Shown one piece after another: positions 45,665 to 53,579 of a DNA stretch of 64,000 bases. Numbering within the stretch: position 1 is the stretch's first letter; every line of letters starts with the position of its first letter. Where the stretch lies: contig NZ_JBQHTK010000008.1 in assembly GCF_052065755.1 (NCBI RefSeq), positions 17,777 through 81,776 on the forward strand. The letters run 5' to 3'. The notes below the pieces were generated by a model that saw only the letters and a program-made list of their open reading frames with translations, was not told where the DNA came from and made no database searches. Made by a program: the position numbers and the translations under genes. The DNA is from Allocoprococcus sp004560705. GTDB taxonomy: Bacteria > Bacillota > Clostridia > Lachnospirales > Lachnospiraceae.

Positions 45665-45818
45665 GCCCAAGGTTCCACCTGTCCCATGCAGGACTCGCTT
45701 TCGCTCGGGGGAAAACGCAGCGGTACTACGCTTGCAGGGGCGCCGCTAAATGCGGCTTCTGCAAGCAAGTGCCGGCGTTTTCCACGGTCCTGCATGGGGC
45801 AGGTGGAACCTTGGGCTG
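45665..45818. repeat. palindromic intergenic element, copy 1 (MITE-like)
   Basis: GCCCAAGGTTCCACCTGTCC at the left end, continuing for 29 bases, recurs as its reverse complement at the right end with a single G/A difference. Inside are further nested arms: GGAAAACGC/GCGTTTTCC, GCTTGCAG/CTGCAAGC and GCCGC/GCGGC, so the strand can fold into one long branched hairpin. I see no clear target-site duplication. Confidence 0.8.
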
Positions 45819-45877
45819 GTAATTCTTCATTTTTACGCTTTGTGATTTCCTTAGATAGTAGTGTATGTTCGGCAGCG

Positions 45878-45905
45878 AAAAAGAGAGCGTTTGCTCTCTT
45901 TTTTG
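45878..45905. terminator. orphan bidirectional terminator
   Basis: AAAAGAGAGC/GCTCTCTTTT with T6 run. No gene ends here on either strand, so it may be left from a lost gene or protect the mnt promoter from read-through. Confidence 0.7.
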
Positions 45906-46053
45906 GTTGCTTTATGGCACTGATTCTGCTTGCTCTTTGAGAAAAAAATATTTTTTTGTTTCGATGAAATTTATCTTCACGGAATAAGATGACTTTACCG
46001 GACAATAATGATAAAATGTAAAATAACAAAAATGATGATTAAGAGGAGCCTTT

Positions 46054-46365
46054 ATGGAATATCTAAAAGAAATAGGCAAGACAGGTATTAAGCCGGTTGT
46101 TTTAGAAGAAATCATAAATTTTGCACAAAAATACCAAATAAAACAAGTCATCTTATTTGGTTCCAGAGCACGTGGAGATTTTTACCGCGCAAGTGACATT
46201 GACCTTGCAGTGCACGGCGGAAATGTTATAGGTTTTACACTTGCAGCAAGGGAGGAGACTTCGACACTGTTGGATTTTGATGTAGTCGATCTAGATAAAT
46301 CTGTCGACAAAAAACTACTAAATTCTATTGAAAAGGAAGGGAGGATTATTTATGAAAAAATTTGA
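46054..46365 (+). CDS. mntA: MNT-domain nucleotidyltransferase antitoxin
   Basis: 103 residues. Minimal nucleotidyltransferase with the signature GSRARGDFYRASDIDLAV (G-S-x10-D-x-D) and a third Asp in LDFDVVDLD. In MNT-HEPN systems the antitoxin adds AMP to a Tyr of the HEPN toxin and silences it. AGAGGAG precedes the ATG. Its 3' end overlaps the toxin start by 14 bases. The order here is antitoxin first. Confidence 0.92.
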   Translation: MEYLKEIGKTGIKPVVLEEIINFAQKYQIKQVILFGSRARGDFYRASDIDLAVHGGNVIGFTLAAREETSTLLDFDVVDLDKSVDKKLLNSIEKEGRIIYEKI

Positions 46366-46756
46366 TAATTTTATTTCCAACCTTAATATTCTTTCCAAAG
46401 CTCAGAATGAAGACCTGACAAATGAATTTATCATCAGTGGTATCATTGATAAATTCTTTATTCAATTTGAACTGGGTTGGAAAGTTCTGAAAGAACTGTT
46501 GAGATATGAAGGGAAAAGCATTGCACTCACTGGTTCACCCAGGGAAATTATCAAGGCGGCTTATTCCATATATGATTTTCTTGATGAAGACATATGGCTT
46601 TCTATGCTGAAGTCACGTAACGATATGACACATATTTATAATGGCGAAGCCGCCAGAAACCTGGTCCAGATTATTATAGAAAGTTATATACCTGCATTTA
46701 TATCCTTGAAAGAACATATTATGGAAAAATATGAGAATGTTTTAGAAGCGATTTAG
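46352..46756 (+). CDS. hepT: HEPN-domain RNase toxin
   Basis: 134 residues, all-helical HEPN family (nucleotidyltransferase substrate-binding type). The catalytic and target motif RX4HXY is intact as RNDMTHIY, so it should be an active RNase whose Tyr can be AMPylated by the upstream MNT protein. ATG 46352 follows GGGAGG and overlaps mntA. Such pairs act as toxin-antitoxin or anti-phage modules. Confidence 0.92.
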   Translation: MKKFDNFISNLNILSKAQNEDLTNEFIISGIIDKFFIQFELGWKVLKELLRYEGKSIALTGSPREIIKAAYSIYDFLDEDIWLSMLKSRNDMTHIYNGEAARNLVQIIIESYIPAFISLKEHIMEKYENVLEAI

Positions 46757-46761
46757 ACAGA

Positions 46762-46860
46762 TGGGGAAGGGACGCCCAAGATTCCACTTGTCCCATGCAG
46801 GACCGTGGAAGTTTTGGCTGATACTTTCTTCATTTTTACTTTATGGAATTTCTTTGGTTA
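46762..46860. repeat. palindromic intergenic element, copy 2 (internally deleted)
   Basis: GGGACGCCCAAGATTCCACT and onward to GCAGGAC repeat the left arm of copy 1, then jump directly to a worn right end (GTGGAAGTTTTGGCTG) and to the same right flank (TTCTTCATTTTTAC...). The centre of the palindrome is lost. The two copies are in direct orientation and bracket mntA-hepT. Confidence 0.75.
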
Positions 46861-47019
46861 GTGAGGTTCTGTTAGATATTTCTCGATTCCCATCGTTTCA
46901 ATATCCTCGATTTCGATACCATCCACACCACTGGAACCTTTGTTAGCTTTTACTCGTTTCCATGCCTCAGAGAGTACATCCTCACGATATAACAAAGGGA
47001 ACACCGCGTATAGCGGCAT
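46858..47019 (-). pseudogene. group II intron reverse transcriptase/maturase, N-terminal remnant
   Basis: On the minus strand 53 codons read MPLYAVF...YREDVLSEAWKRVKANKGSSGVDGIEIEDIE...KYL and stop. The block AWKRVKANKG(S/A)xGVDG is the hallmark start of group II intron-type reverse transcriptases; a full protein has about 400-600 residues, so only the N-terminus remains. It ends inside the flank of repeat copy 2. No domain V of the intron RNA was recognised nearby. Confidence 0.7.
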
Positions 47020-47032
47020 TCCCTTGTTATAT
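46986..47032. terminator. long near-perfect hairpin after the Rpn-like gene
   Basis: ATATAACAA-GGGAA-ACCGC pairs with GCGG-ATTCCC-TTGTTATAT around GTATA, about 20 bp in all, beginning directly after the stop at 47034. There is no U run; it overlaps the 5' end of the reverse transcriptase remnant. Confidence 0.5.
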
Positions 47033-47033
47033 T

Positions 47034-48089
47034 TCACATCTTCTGCATATGTTTGTAAATTGAAATCGTATCATATTCCGGCGCGAAGTCCTTCATTACA
47101 TTACAAATTCTTTCAATGACCGATACATCTTCCTCCAAATCCTCTGCGATCTGTTCCGGAGATTTATGTTTTTTAAGCTTTTTAGCTATCAATTCAAGTA
47201 AGCTTAGTTCTGCACCTTGCTCGATTCCCTGCTCGATTCCCTGCTCGATTCCCTGCTCGATTCCCTGCTCGATTCCCTGCTCAATTCCCTGCTCAATTCC
47301 CTGCTCAATTCCCTGCTCAATTCCCTGCTCAATTCCCTGTTTAAGTCCCTGTTTAAGTCCCTCAGCCACTGCTGCTTTTCTCTTCATTTCCAATTCATCC
47401 GCAAACCATTCTTCATACAATTCTCTTAACGCATCACACATAACTTTCCGTTCCTCCTCGATCACTTTTCTGTTTGCCCGAAGAATAATATCCATCACAG
47501 CCTGATAATAAACCGATTCCTTCTTCATCTCGTACCGGTCAAGCAGCTCCATGAATTCTTCTTTTTCTTTATAATCGTTCCTTATACTTTTCAACCAGAA
47601 ATTATTTGTATCGGACAATTCCTTTGTCACCACTAATTGAATCGGGAACGCTGCTCCTGTCAGATAATATATTCCGCCCTCCTTTTTTACTATGTGCATA
47701 TGCCATACTTTCTTCAGATGTTCTAACATCTTCCCTGGATAGGAATGGGCAACAAATGTAATTGTAATTTCTTCCGGATCTATTTCCATTACTTTATCCG
47801 TATCTGCCTGATAACGACAGGCATACCCAAATACATTATAGAAATCGTTAATACTGAGATAGTCTTCCGGCGATTTATATTCAATTATATTGTGCTTCCT
47901 GAATATTCGTCCAATATTCTTACGAATACGAATTCCGACATCCTTTTTGACAATCAGAACATCTATCTGCATCGGTTTCTTTCCCAGGAGGTGTTCCTCT
48001 TCTATTAGCAGATTATCCATATTTTCCTCAAGTTCAATTCTTAGCGCAGAGGTAAACGCTGAATGCCATTGCAGTTTTACTTCCTGCAT
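47034..48089 (-). CDS. Rpn-like PD-(D/E)XK family protein with (GIEQ)10 repeat
   Basis: 351 residues. N-terminal part has the restriction-like core seen in Rpn/transposase-associated nucleases: QIDVLIVKK and IIEYKSPEDYLSINDFYNVFGYA, with D and ExK. Middle part: KSIRNDYKEKEEF and VMDIILRAN helices. Then two GLKQ and ten GIEQ units (residues about 243-290) and a C-terminal helix (LLELIAKKLKKHKSPEQIAEDL). Such proteins are common, multi-copy and poorly understood; some promote recombination. GGAG lies 6 bases before the ATG; a TTGACA-N17-TATATT promoter lies 150 bases upstream. Confidence 0.8.
   Translation of the reverse strand: MQEVKLQWHSAFTSALRIELEENMDNLLIEEEHLLGKKPMQIDVLIVKKDVGIRIRKNIGRIFRKHNIIEYKSPEDYLSINDFYNVFGYACRYQADTDKVMEIDPEEITITFVAHSYPGKMLEHLKKVWHMHIVKKEGGIYYLTGAAFPIQLVVTKELSDTNNFWLKSIRNDYKEKEEFMELLDRYEMKKESVYYQAVMDIILRANRKVIEEERKVMCDALRELYEEWFADELEMKRKAAVAEGLKQGLKQGIEQGIEQGIEQGIEQGIEQGIEQGIEQGIEQGIEQGIEQGAELSLLELIAKKLKKHKSPEQIAEDLEEDVSVIERICNVMKDFAPEYDTISIYKHMQKM
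47220..47363. repeat. 12-bp tandem repeat in the Rpn-like gene
   Basis: CTCGATTCCCTG five times, then CTCAATTCCCTG five times, then two TTTAAGTCCCT(G/C) units, all in frame. Near-identical units mean recent expansion; copy number likely varies between strains without breaking the frame. Confidence 0.95.
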
Positions 48090-48358
48090 CCATTTCTCCT
48101 TTCAGTATATTACACTATTTTTTTCGTGCGCAATAAAAACAATTAGTTACTTTCATTGCAAACTTTCTTGTGTTTTATACTGGTTTCTCCGCAATGTCAC
48201 TCTCTAAAATAATGCTTTCCTGATTTTTTGATTACATTCAATATAAAAAATAGAACGACCGATGTCAATAGCCTTTTGCCAATCGATAAATAAAGTGATA
48301 TTTCGATAAAATTCGACGTTTAAAACAGTCTACCACCACATTTTAGCGTATGCATGGC
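48090..48358 (-). promoter_or_regulatory. promoter and leader of the Rpn-like gene
   Basis: Minus-strand TTGACA (48268-48263), 17 bases, TATATT (48245-48240). The leader of about 140 bases shows no clear structure, and the rest of this gap holds nothing I recognise. Confidence 0.6.
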
Positions 48359-48403
48359 AAAAAAGATGAGAAGACCTTCACTTTCATGAAACTCTTCTCA
48401 TCT
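48359..48403 (-). terminator. terminator of the nitroreductase gene
   Basis: AGATGAGAAGA pairs with TCTTCTCATCT; on the minus strand it is followed by T6. Confidence 0.85.
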
Positions 48404-48432
48404 TCTAAAAAGTCATCTACCAAATATTCTCT

Positions 48433-48957
48433 CTAGAATTTTTCTCTGTGGATCTTCTCCACCGGAAGTTTATCCAGCTCATATGCTGCTTTTTCTTCGT
48501 TCGGTACTCCTACTGTCAGGATTGCAAGGAGTTTATAATTCTCCGGATAGCCGAGAATATCTCTTACATACTCTTCTGTATCTCTTCCGTCATCTGCTTT
48601 ACGGAGTCTTCCCTGTACCCAACAGCTTCCAAGTCCGAGGGCATGTGCCATCAAGTGCATGTTGCTCATGACTGCTGAACAGTCCTCAATCCATACATCA
48701 GAAGCATCACCGTTCCCGACAACAACGATCGCGCAAGCTGCTTCTTTCAGCATTTTAACAGAGCCTGCACGGCATCCGGCCATTTTCTGAAGAACTACTT
48801 TATCTTCAACTACGATAAAATCCCATGGACGGATCGCTTTACCGGATGCGGAAAGCATACCTGCCTGTAAGATTTTTGTGATATCTTCCTCTGACACTGC
48901 ATCGTCTTTGTAGCTTCTGACACTGCGTCTTGTTCTCATAAGTTCCAGTAATTCCAT
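48433..48957 (-). CDS. nitroreductase-family protein
   Basis: 174 residues. FMN-dependent fold: RTRRSVRSYKDDAVSEEDI at the start (FMN phosphate contacts), SASGKAIRPWDFIVVED, and LGLGSCWVQGRLR then LGYPENYKLLAILTVGVP at the end. It reduces flavins, quinones or nitro compounds with NAD(P)H; the natural substrate is unknown. AGAGG 9 bases before ATG. Confidence 0.88.
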   Translation of the reverse strand: MELLELMRTRRSVRSYKDDAVSEEDITKILQAGMLSASGKAIRPWDFIVVEDKVVLQKMAGCRAGSVKMLKEAACAIVVVGNGDASDVWIEDCSAVMSNMHLMAHALGLGSCWVQGRLRKADDGRDTEEYVRDILGYPENYKLLAILTVGVPNEEKAAYELDKLPVEKIHREKF

Positions 48958-49111
48958 CGTCTTCTACCTCTCTTCTTATCTTCTAATCTTGCTATTTTAA
49001 GATAGTTTGCAGCAATTCTCTCCTTTAATTTTATTTTCTTATTTCCAAATTGTCAATTTACAATATCGTTTCGATGGTGTAAACTTCTCTCTGGAATCGC
49101 TCTATAAATTG

Positions 49112-49120
49112 TGCTATGAT
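49112..49120 (+). promoter_or_regulatory. extended -10 promoter of the FAD dehydrogenase gene
   Basis: TGCTATGAT, an extended -10 with a poor -35 (CTGGAA near 49091). It sets the transcript start near 49126, where the leader's first helix begins. Confidence 0.5.
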
Positions 49121-49125
49121 AAGAG

Positions 49126-49260
49126 CAGAAAAACATATACGACAAATAGGAAATGTTAAGAAGTGACTACATCGGAACTCGTATTCTTATCCCCAAAATA
49201 AGACTGCGAGTTCCTTATGTTATTAGGGAAACTGCATATCCTATAAAAAAGTGTTTTCTG
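49126..49260 (+). promoter_or_regulatory. candidate structured cis-regulatory leader
   Basis: Three nested helices: CAGAAAAACA (49126-49135) with TGTTTTCTG (49252-49260, one bulge), ATAGG (49146-49150) with CCTAT (49240-49244), and GGAACTCG (49174-49181) with CGAGTTCC (49207-49214), the last with an inner CTTAT/ATAAG. The closing helix starts at the predicted transcript start and ends 38 bases before the start codon. No known riboswitch class was recognised. Confidence 0.45.
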
Positions 49261-49298
49261 TAAATGTTGTACAGACCACATGACGAAAGGAGATCATT

Positions 49299-50669
49299 AT
49301 GAAATATGACATTATTATTATCGGCGCAGGACCGGGGGGAATTTTTTCTGCATATGAATTAGTAAAGCAGAATGCCGATTTAAAGATTGCCGTATTTGAG
49401 CTGGGCAACCCGCTCGAAAAACGGCGCTGCCCAATCGACGGCGAAAAAGTAAAATCCTGCATAAACTGCAAAACGTGTGCAATCATGAGCGGTTTTGGCG
49501 GTGCAGGTGCATTTTCTGATGGAAAATACAATATTACCAATGATTTTGGCGGTACACTCTACGAACATATCGGGCGCAAAAAGGCAATCGAGTTGATGGA
49601 ATATGTAGATGAAATCAACGTAACACACGGCGGAGAGGGAACGCGTATGTACTCCACAGCCGGAACCCGATTCAAAAAGCTCTGCATGCAGAACAAACTG
49701 AATCTTCTGAATGCTTCTGTCCGTCATCTGGGAACCGACATCAATTATGTGGTTCTGGAAAACCTTTACGCTGAACTGAAAGATAAGGTTGAATTCCGCT
49801 TCAATTATCAGGTTGACCGCCTTGAGATGGCAGACGGAGGTTATCGCGTATACTGCGGCGAACAGTTTGACGACTGCGAAAAATGTATTGTATCCGTAGG
49901 TAGAAGCGGTAGCAAATGGATGGAAAAAGTCTGTCGCGAAATGAAAATACCGACCAGCTCCAACCGCGTTGATATCGGTGTGCGTGTGGAAATTCCGGCT
50001 GAAATCTTCTCTCACCTGACCGACGAACTCTACGAAAGCAAGATCGTATACCGCACTGAGAAATTCGAGGACAATGTCCGTACCTTCTGCATGAATCCGA
50101 ACGGAATCGTCGTAAATGAAAATACAAAAGGAATCGTGACCGTAAACGGACACAGTTATGAAGATCCCACAAAGCAGACAGAGAACACAAACTTCGCCCT
50201 GCTTGTTTCCAAGCATTTCTCTGAGCCATTTAAAGACAGCAACGGATACGGAGAAAGTATTGCCCGTCTGTCAAATATGTTGGGCGGCGGCGTGATCGTA
50301 CAGCGTTTCGGGGATCTGATCCGAGGAAGACGAAGTAATGAGAAACGAATCGAGGAAGGACTGGTGCGCCCGACACTCGCCGCAACTCCGGGAGATTTAA
50401 GTCTGGTGCTGCCGAAACGAATCCTCGACGGAATCATCGAGATGATCTATGCTCTGGATAAGATTGCACCGGGTACCGCGAATGATGATACCCTTCTCTA
50501 CGGCGTAGAAGTTAAGTTTTATAACATGGAAGTGGATATTGACGAAAACCTGGAAACGCCATACAAAGGACTGTATGTGATCGGTGACGGAAGCGGTGTG
50601 ACCCATTCCCTGTCCCACGCATCCGCAAGCGGGGTGTATGTGGCAAGGCATATTACGGGAACGGCTTAA
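49299..50669 (+). CDS. FAD-dependent dehydrogenase (COG2509 type)
   Basis: 456 residues. N-terminal FAD-binding Rossmann motif DIIIIGAGPGGIFSAYEL, a Cys cluster (RRCPIDGEKVKSCINCKTC) followed by MSGFGGAGAFSDGK, and a C-terminal GLYVIGDGSGVTHSLSHASASG that closes on FAD. This family of uncharacterised dehydrogenases is widespread; substrate unknown. AAAGGAG 8 bases before ATG. Preceded by the folded leader at 49126-49260. Confidence 0.88.
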   Translation: MKYDIIIIGAGPGGIFSAYELVKQNADLKIAVFELGNPLEKRRCPIDGEKVKSCINCKTCAIMSGFGGAGAFSDGKYNITNDFGGTLYEHIGRKKAIELMEYVDEINVTHGGEGTRMYSTAGTRFKKLCMQNKLNLLNASVRHLGTDINYVVLENLYAELKDKVEFRFNYQVDRLEMADGGYRVYCGEQFDDCEKCIVSVGRSGSKWMEKVCREMKIPTSSNRVDIGVRVEIPAEIFSHLTDELYESKIVYRTEKFEDNVRTFCMNPNGIVVNENTKGIVTVNGHSYEDPTKQTENTNFALLVSKHFSEPFKDSNGYGESIARLSNMLGGGVIVQRFGDLIRGRRSNEKRIEEGLVRPTLAATPGDLSLVLPKRILDGIIEMIYALDKIAPGTANDDTLLYGVEVKFYNMEVDIDENLETPYKGLYVIGDGSGVTHSLSHASASGVYVARHITGTA

Positions 50670-50710
50670 AAAGCAAAAACTTATAGCAACTTCAATAAAA
50701 ACCACAATCA

Positions 50711-50752
50711 AAAAGGGATGCATTTCACCCAAAGCAGCATCCCTTTTTCTTA
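50711..50752. terminator. terminator of the FAD dehydrogenase gene
   Basis: AAAAGGGATGC (50711-50721) pairs with GCATCCCTTTT (50737-50747), then more T; usable in both directions. Confidence 0.85.
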
Positions 50753-50766
50753 CCTATTTGATAATT

Positions 50767-51306
50767 TCAAATAACATTCGAAAAATCCATTTCAAAATCT
50801 TCAAATATTCCGGCCTTCACCATATCCGAGAAAGAAAATTCTTTTACGTCATCATTCTGGAAATTGTACACCGTAATTCTGTTTCTCTGTCTATCAACGA
50901 TCCAATATTCCCTGACCCCAGCCGTTCGATACTTGAACAATTTTATCATATAATCCATACGCTGGCTCCCTTGCGAAGCAACTTCGATAATCCAGTCCGG
51001 TGCTCCCAGGCAGCCTTTTTCGTTCAATTTATTTCTATCACAGATAACAGCAATATCCGGCTCAACATAATTTTTATCATTTTCATTCAAAAATACGGCA
51101 AACGGCGCAATATATGGCTTACATGATCCATGATTGGAACGTATATAATTTGAAATTTCTCTGTATAGTTCCCCGACTATTTCCTGATGTTGTCTATTCG
51201 GAGGCGCCATCATATAAATCTGCCCATCAATCAATTCCGCCCTCTGCCCTTCCGGTAAATTGTAAATATCTTCAATCGTATAGATCTTTTCACTCGCTAA
51301 CGCCAT
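50767..51306 (-). CDS. Uma2-family (DUF820) PD-(D/E)XK protein
   Basis: 179 residues. Fold core seen in AELIDGQIYMMAPP, YVEPDIAVICD and PDWIIEVAS, which supply the E, D and E(V/I)xS variant of the nuclease site. Members are called putative restriction endonucleases and are abundant in Cyanobacteria and some Firmicutes; activity is not established. GAGG 7 bases before ATG. Confidence 0.88.
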   Translation of the reverse strand: MALASEKIYTIEDIYNLPEGQRAELIDGQIYMMAPPNRQHQEIVGELYREISNYIRSNHGSCKPYIAPFAVFLNENDKNYVEPDIAVICDRNKLNEKGCLGAPDWIIEVASQGSQRMDYMIKLFKYRTAGVREYWIVDRQRNRITVYNFQNDDVKEFSFSDMVKAGIFEDFEMDFSNVI

Positions 51307-51330
51307 ACCATATCCTCACTTTCCATGCCA

Positions 51331-52061
51331 TCAACTGACAAACGGCATAATATATGTAACCCATATCCAACTGCAGGGCATAACAAGTATCATCGCAGGT
51401 ATCATATCCGCTGTCGGAAACATTTTCACTTTAATCATACGAAAACCTGTAGCAAGAAGAAGGAATCCGCCGCAGGCCTTGAAATCATTGATCATTGCAG
51501 GCGTCGTCAGTGGATAGATGATCCCTGCCAACAAAAACATCAAAAAGAAAATGAGAAACTGCGGAATTGCAATAACGGCCACCACGCCTCCCAGAATGCA
51601 GGCAAAAATCAAAGCCGTGAAAAAATCCAAAATCGATTTTGCTATCAAAATGCTGTGATCGCCGTTCATACCTGAAATAATGGAACCATATATACCGGTT
51701 CCGCTGGCGCAGAACAAAACGATTACCGTGACAAGCGTATCTTCAAATTCCTTTTCCGATAACCCATGATTTCCGGATTTCATAAACTTTCCGATGATCG
51801 TTTCCATTCCTTTTGACGCTTTGTTAATCTTCTCTCCAAGATGCATGAGCAATCCGAACGATGTTCCAAAAATCACTGCAAAAATAACTGCGGCATGTTC
51901 TCCATCAGTGCAATTGAGCTGATGCCCATCCCCATAGCGCAAATGCCGAAGATCATATTTAACTTTTCTTTGAAATCAGCCGAGAGTCTGTTTCCCGCTA
52001 TCATCCCCACAATACCGCCAACGATCACAGAAAGTGAATTGGCAATAATTCCGATTGGCAT
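51331..52061 (-). pseudogene. DUF554 membrane protein, frameshifted
   Basis: Two overlapping frames together make one DUF554 (YdfK-like) membrane protein of about 240 residues. The N-terminal part (MPIGIIANSLSVIVGGIVGMI ... SSIALMENMP) starts at 52061 after GGAGG and runs out of frame near 51885; the rest (AVIFAVIFGTSFGLLMHLGEK ... to 51331) continues in the -1 frame. One missing base near ATGCCGCA explains it. Either a recent mutation, a sequencing error or, less likely, programmed slippage. Function of the family is unknown; it is probably a transporter-like membrane protein. Confidence 0.85.
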
Positions 52062-52175
52062 ATACGTTCCTCCTTCCTGTTTCCACACTGAATATGCAAC
52101 TCTAAATTCATGATAACAAACCTTTCTTTTCAAATCAAGTAATCAGATCAAGCAATCATATCCAGAATCATTTTC

Positions 52176-53405
52176 CTATCGCATCACATACCCTCTGTAC
52201 TCCGTAGGAGTCATTCCGACAAGCTTTTTGAATGTTTTCGTAAAGTAACAAAGATCCGGAATTCCGCAATACGCCGCCACCGTCTGAATCTGCATATTGG
52301 TAGAGTTAAGCAGAAAGATTGCCTGGTCAATCCTCTTTCTTGTCACGTATTCTGTCAGGGTGAGACCGGTCTCTTTCTTAAACAGGGTTGACAGATAACT
52401 GGGATTCACTTCCAGAAGCTGTGCCTGCCTGCTGAGGCTTAAGTCCGCGGCCAGATCGGAATCAATATTGATCATCACCCTTCTTATAACAGGAGAATAT
52501 CCCCGAAGAGAATGATTCTTTACAAGAAGTGTATATTTTCTCACCATCTCTTTCATCAGCAAAGTCACCCCTTTTTCGGAAGTCTGAAGTTCGATTTTCT
52601 TTGCGAACTCCGCTGAGACTTTGTCGATATGGAATGGATGTACCGCGCAATTTTCCACCGTTTTTCTCAAGAGCGTGTTTGTGATGATCGCATAATTCTT
52701 GGCATTTCGTGTCCGATCTGCCACTCGTTGTTCCACTGTCTGCAGGTTGATCCGGCTCAGATACATTTCGATCTTATGGAGCTGTCCTTTTGCAACTGCC
52801 TGAAGCATTTCATTTTCTGACAGATATTTTTCTTCCAGATTCTTCATTTTCATCTGCAGTTCATCCGGAGCTATGAAAACCTTCTCCCTCTTCCCGGCAT
52901 CAGGAAGGATCTCCGCTCCTCCGATTAACTCCTGCATTGTAAATGCATCCCTGGATCCCCAGATATTTTCCGCAAACACATTTACCAACATAAAAAGCGT
53001 GCTGGAATCCACCACGATCGGAACAGATTCATAACAGTCCTTAAATGCCGGATAGAGACTGGATGAAACATGAAATTCCTGTGCTTTATTTAAGATTACA
53101 TCTTCGGTCCACGGATTCATCGTATAAGGTCCGATGACCATATAAGACGGCACTTCGGTGTCCGGAAGCAGCATGATGATAAAATTAAACAGAAATTCAT
53201 CAAACACTTTGTAAATCGTGTTTGGCTTGCAGGAAGCGAAAAACCGATATGCATATTTTTCATAATCAATCAGCTGAAATGTAATTTTACGGATTCCTCC
53301 TGCCATTTCTTCTACTTCCCCATACGGCTTTTTTAAAATCCTGACTTCGAGCTGCATATTTTCCATGATATCTGTAAAAAATTTAAGAGTAGCATCATAT
53401 TTCAT
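52176..53405 (-). CDS. AraC-family transcriptional regulator
   Basis: 409 residues. C-terminal double HTH (LSLSRQAQLLEVNPSYLSTLF and MQIQTVAAYCGIPDLCYFTKTF, with GMTPTEYR) and a large N-terminal sensing region of unknown fold. ATG 53405 follows GGAAG at 7 bases; upstream in-frame ATGs at 53411 and 53423 are possible. Divergent from the sugar symporter and glycosidase, so it very likely activates them in response to the glycoside. Confidence 0.9.
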   Translation of the reverse strand: MKYDATLKFFTDIMENMQLEVRILKKPYGEVEEMAGGIRKITFQLIDYEKYAYRFFASCKPNTIYKVFDEFLFNFIIMLLPDTEVPSYMVIGPYTMNPWTEDVILNKAQEFHVSSSLYPAFKDCYESVPIVVDSSTLFMLVNVFAENIWGSRDAFTMQELIGGAEILPDAGKREKVFIAPDELQMKMKNLEEKYLSENEMLQAVAKGQLHKIEMYLSRINLQTVEQRVADRTRNAKNYAIITNTLLRKTVENCAVHPFHIDKVSAEFAKKIELQTSEKGVTLLMKEMVRKYTLLVKNHSLRGYSPVIRRVMINIDSDLAADLSLSRQAQLLEVNPSYLSTLFKKETGLTLTEYVTRKRIDQAIFLLNSTNMQIQTVAAYCGIPDLCYFTKTFKKLVGMTPTEYRGYVMR

Positions 53406-53490
53406 CCTCATTCTTCCTTCCATATTTTGTCTTACATTCCAATTATTGTATATATTTTATTATTTTTCAATATAATATAAAAATATTACA

Positions 53491-53519
53491 AATTCAGTAA
53501 AAATATTTCTCACTGAAAT
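53491..53519. promoter_or_regulatory. candidate AraC operator
   Basis: TTCAGT (53493-53498) and ACTGAA (53512-53517) form an inverted repeat with a 13-base AT spacer, about 60-85 bases before the symporter start, within the divergent intergenic region. Confidence 0.4.
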
Positions 53520-53579
53520 TTCGGATATTCTTTAGGATAAGCATTACAAATAAATCTTTAAACAAAGGAGAGAAAACGA

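Larger units (their letters stand above)
45527..46053. other. intergenic region with palindromic element and orphan terminator
   Basis: Gap of 527 bases with no credible gene. It holds the palindromic element at 45665-45818, an orphan bidirectional terminator at 45878-45905 and the mnt leader. A 166-codon minus-strand frame crosses the palindrome but has no ribosome site and odd composition. Confidence 0.7.

Noticed and set aside
45529..46029. 166-codon minus-strand frame across the palindrome
   Set aside because: No ribosome site, composition forced by the palindrome, no similarity to any family I know.
47220..47363. Possible CRISPR or satellite
   Set aside because: Contiguous 12-base units without spacers that stay in frame inside a coding region.
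48958..49111. Search for a gene between nitroreductase and the FAD dehydrogenase leader
   Set aside because: Only AT-rich DNA and promoter signals are visible; no frame with a ribosome site.
49380..50229. Long minus-strand frames opposite the FAD dehydrogenase
   Set aside because: The plus-strand protein has full FAD motifs and a ribosome site; the antisense frames have neither.
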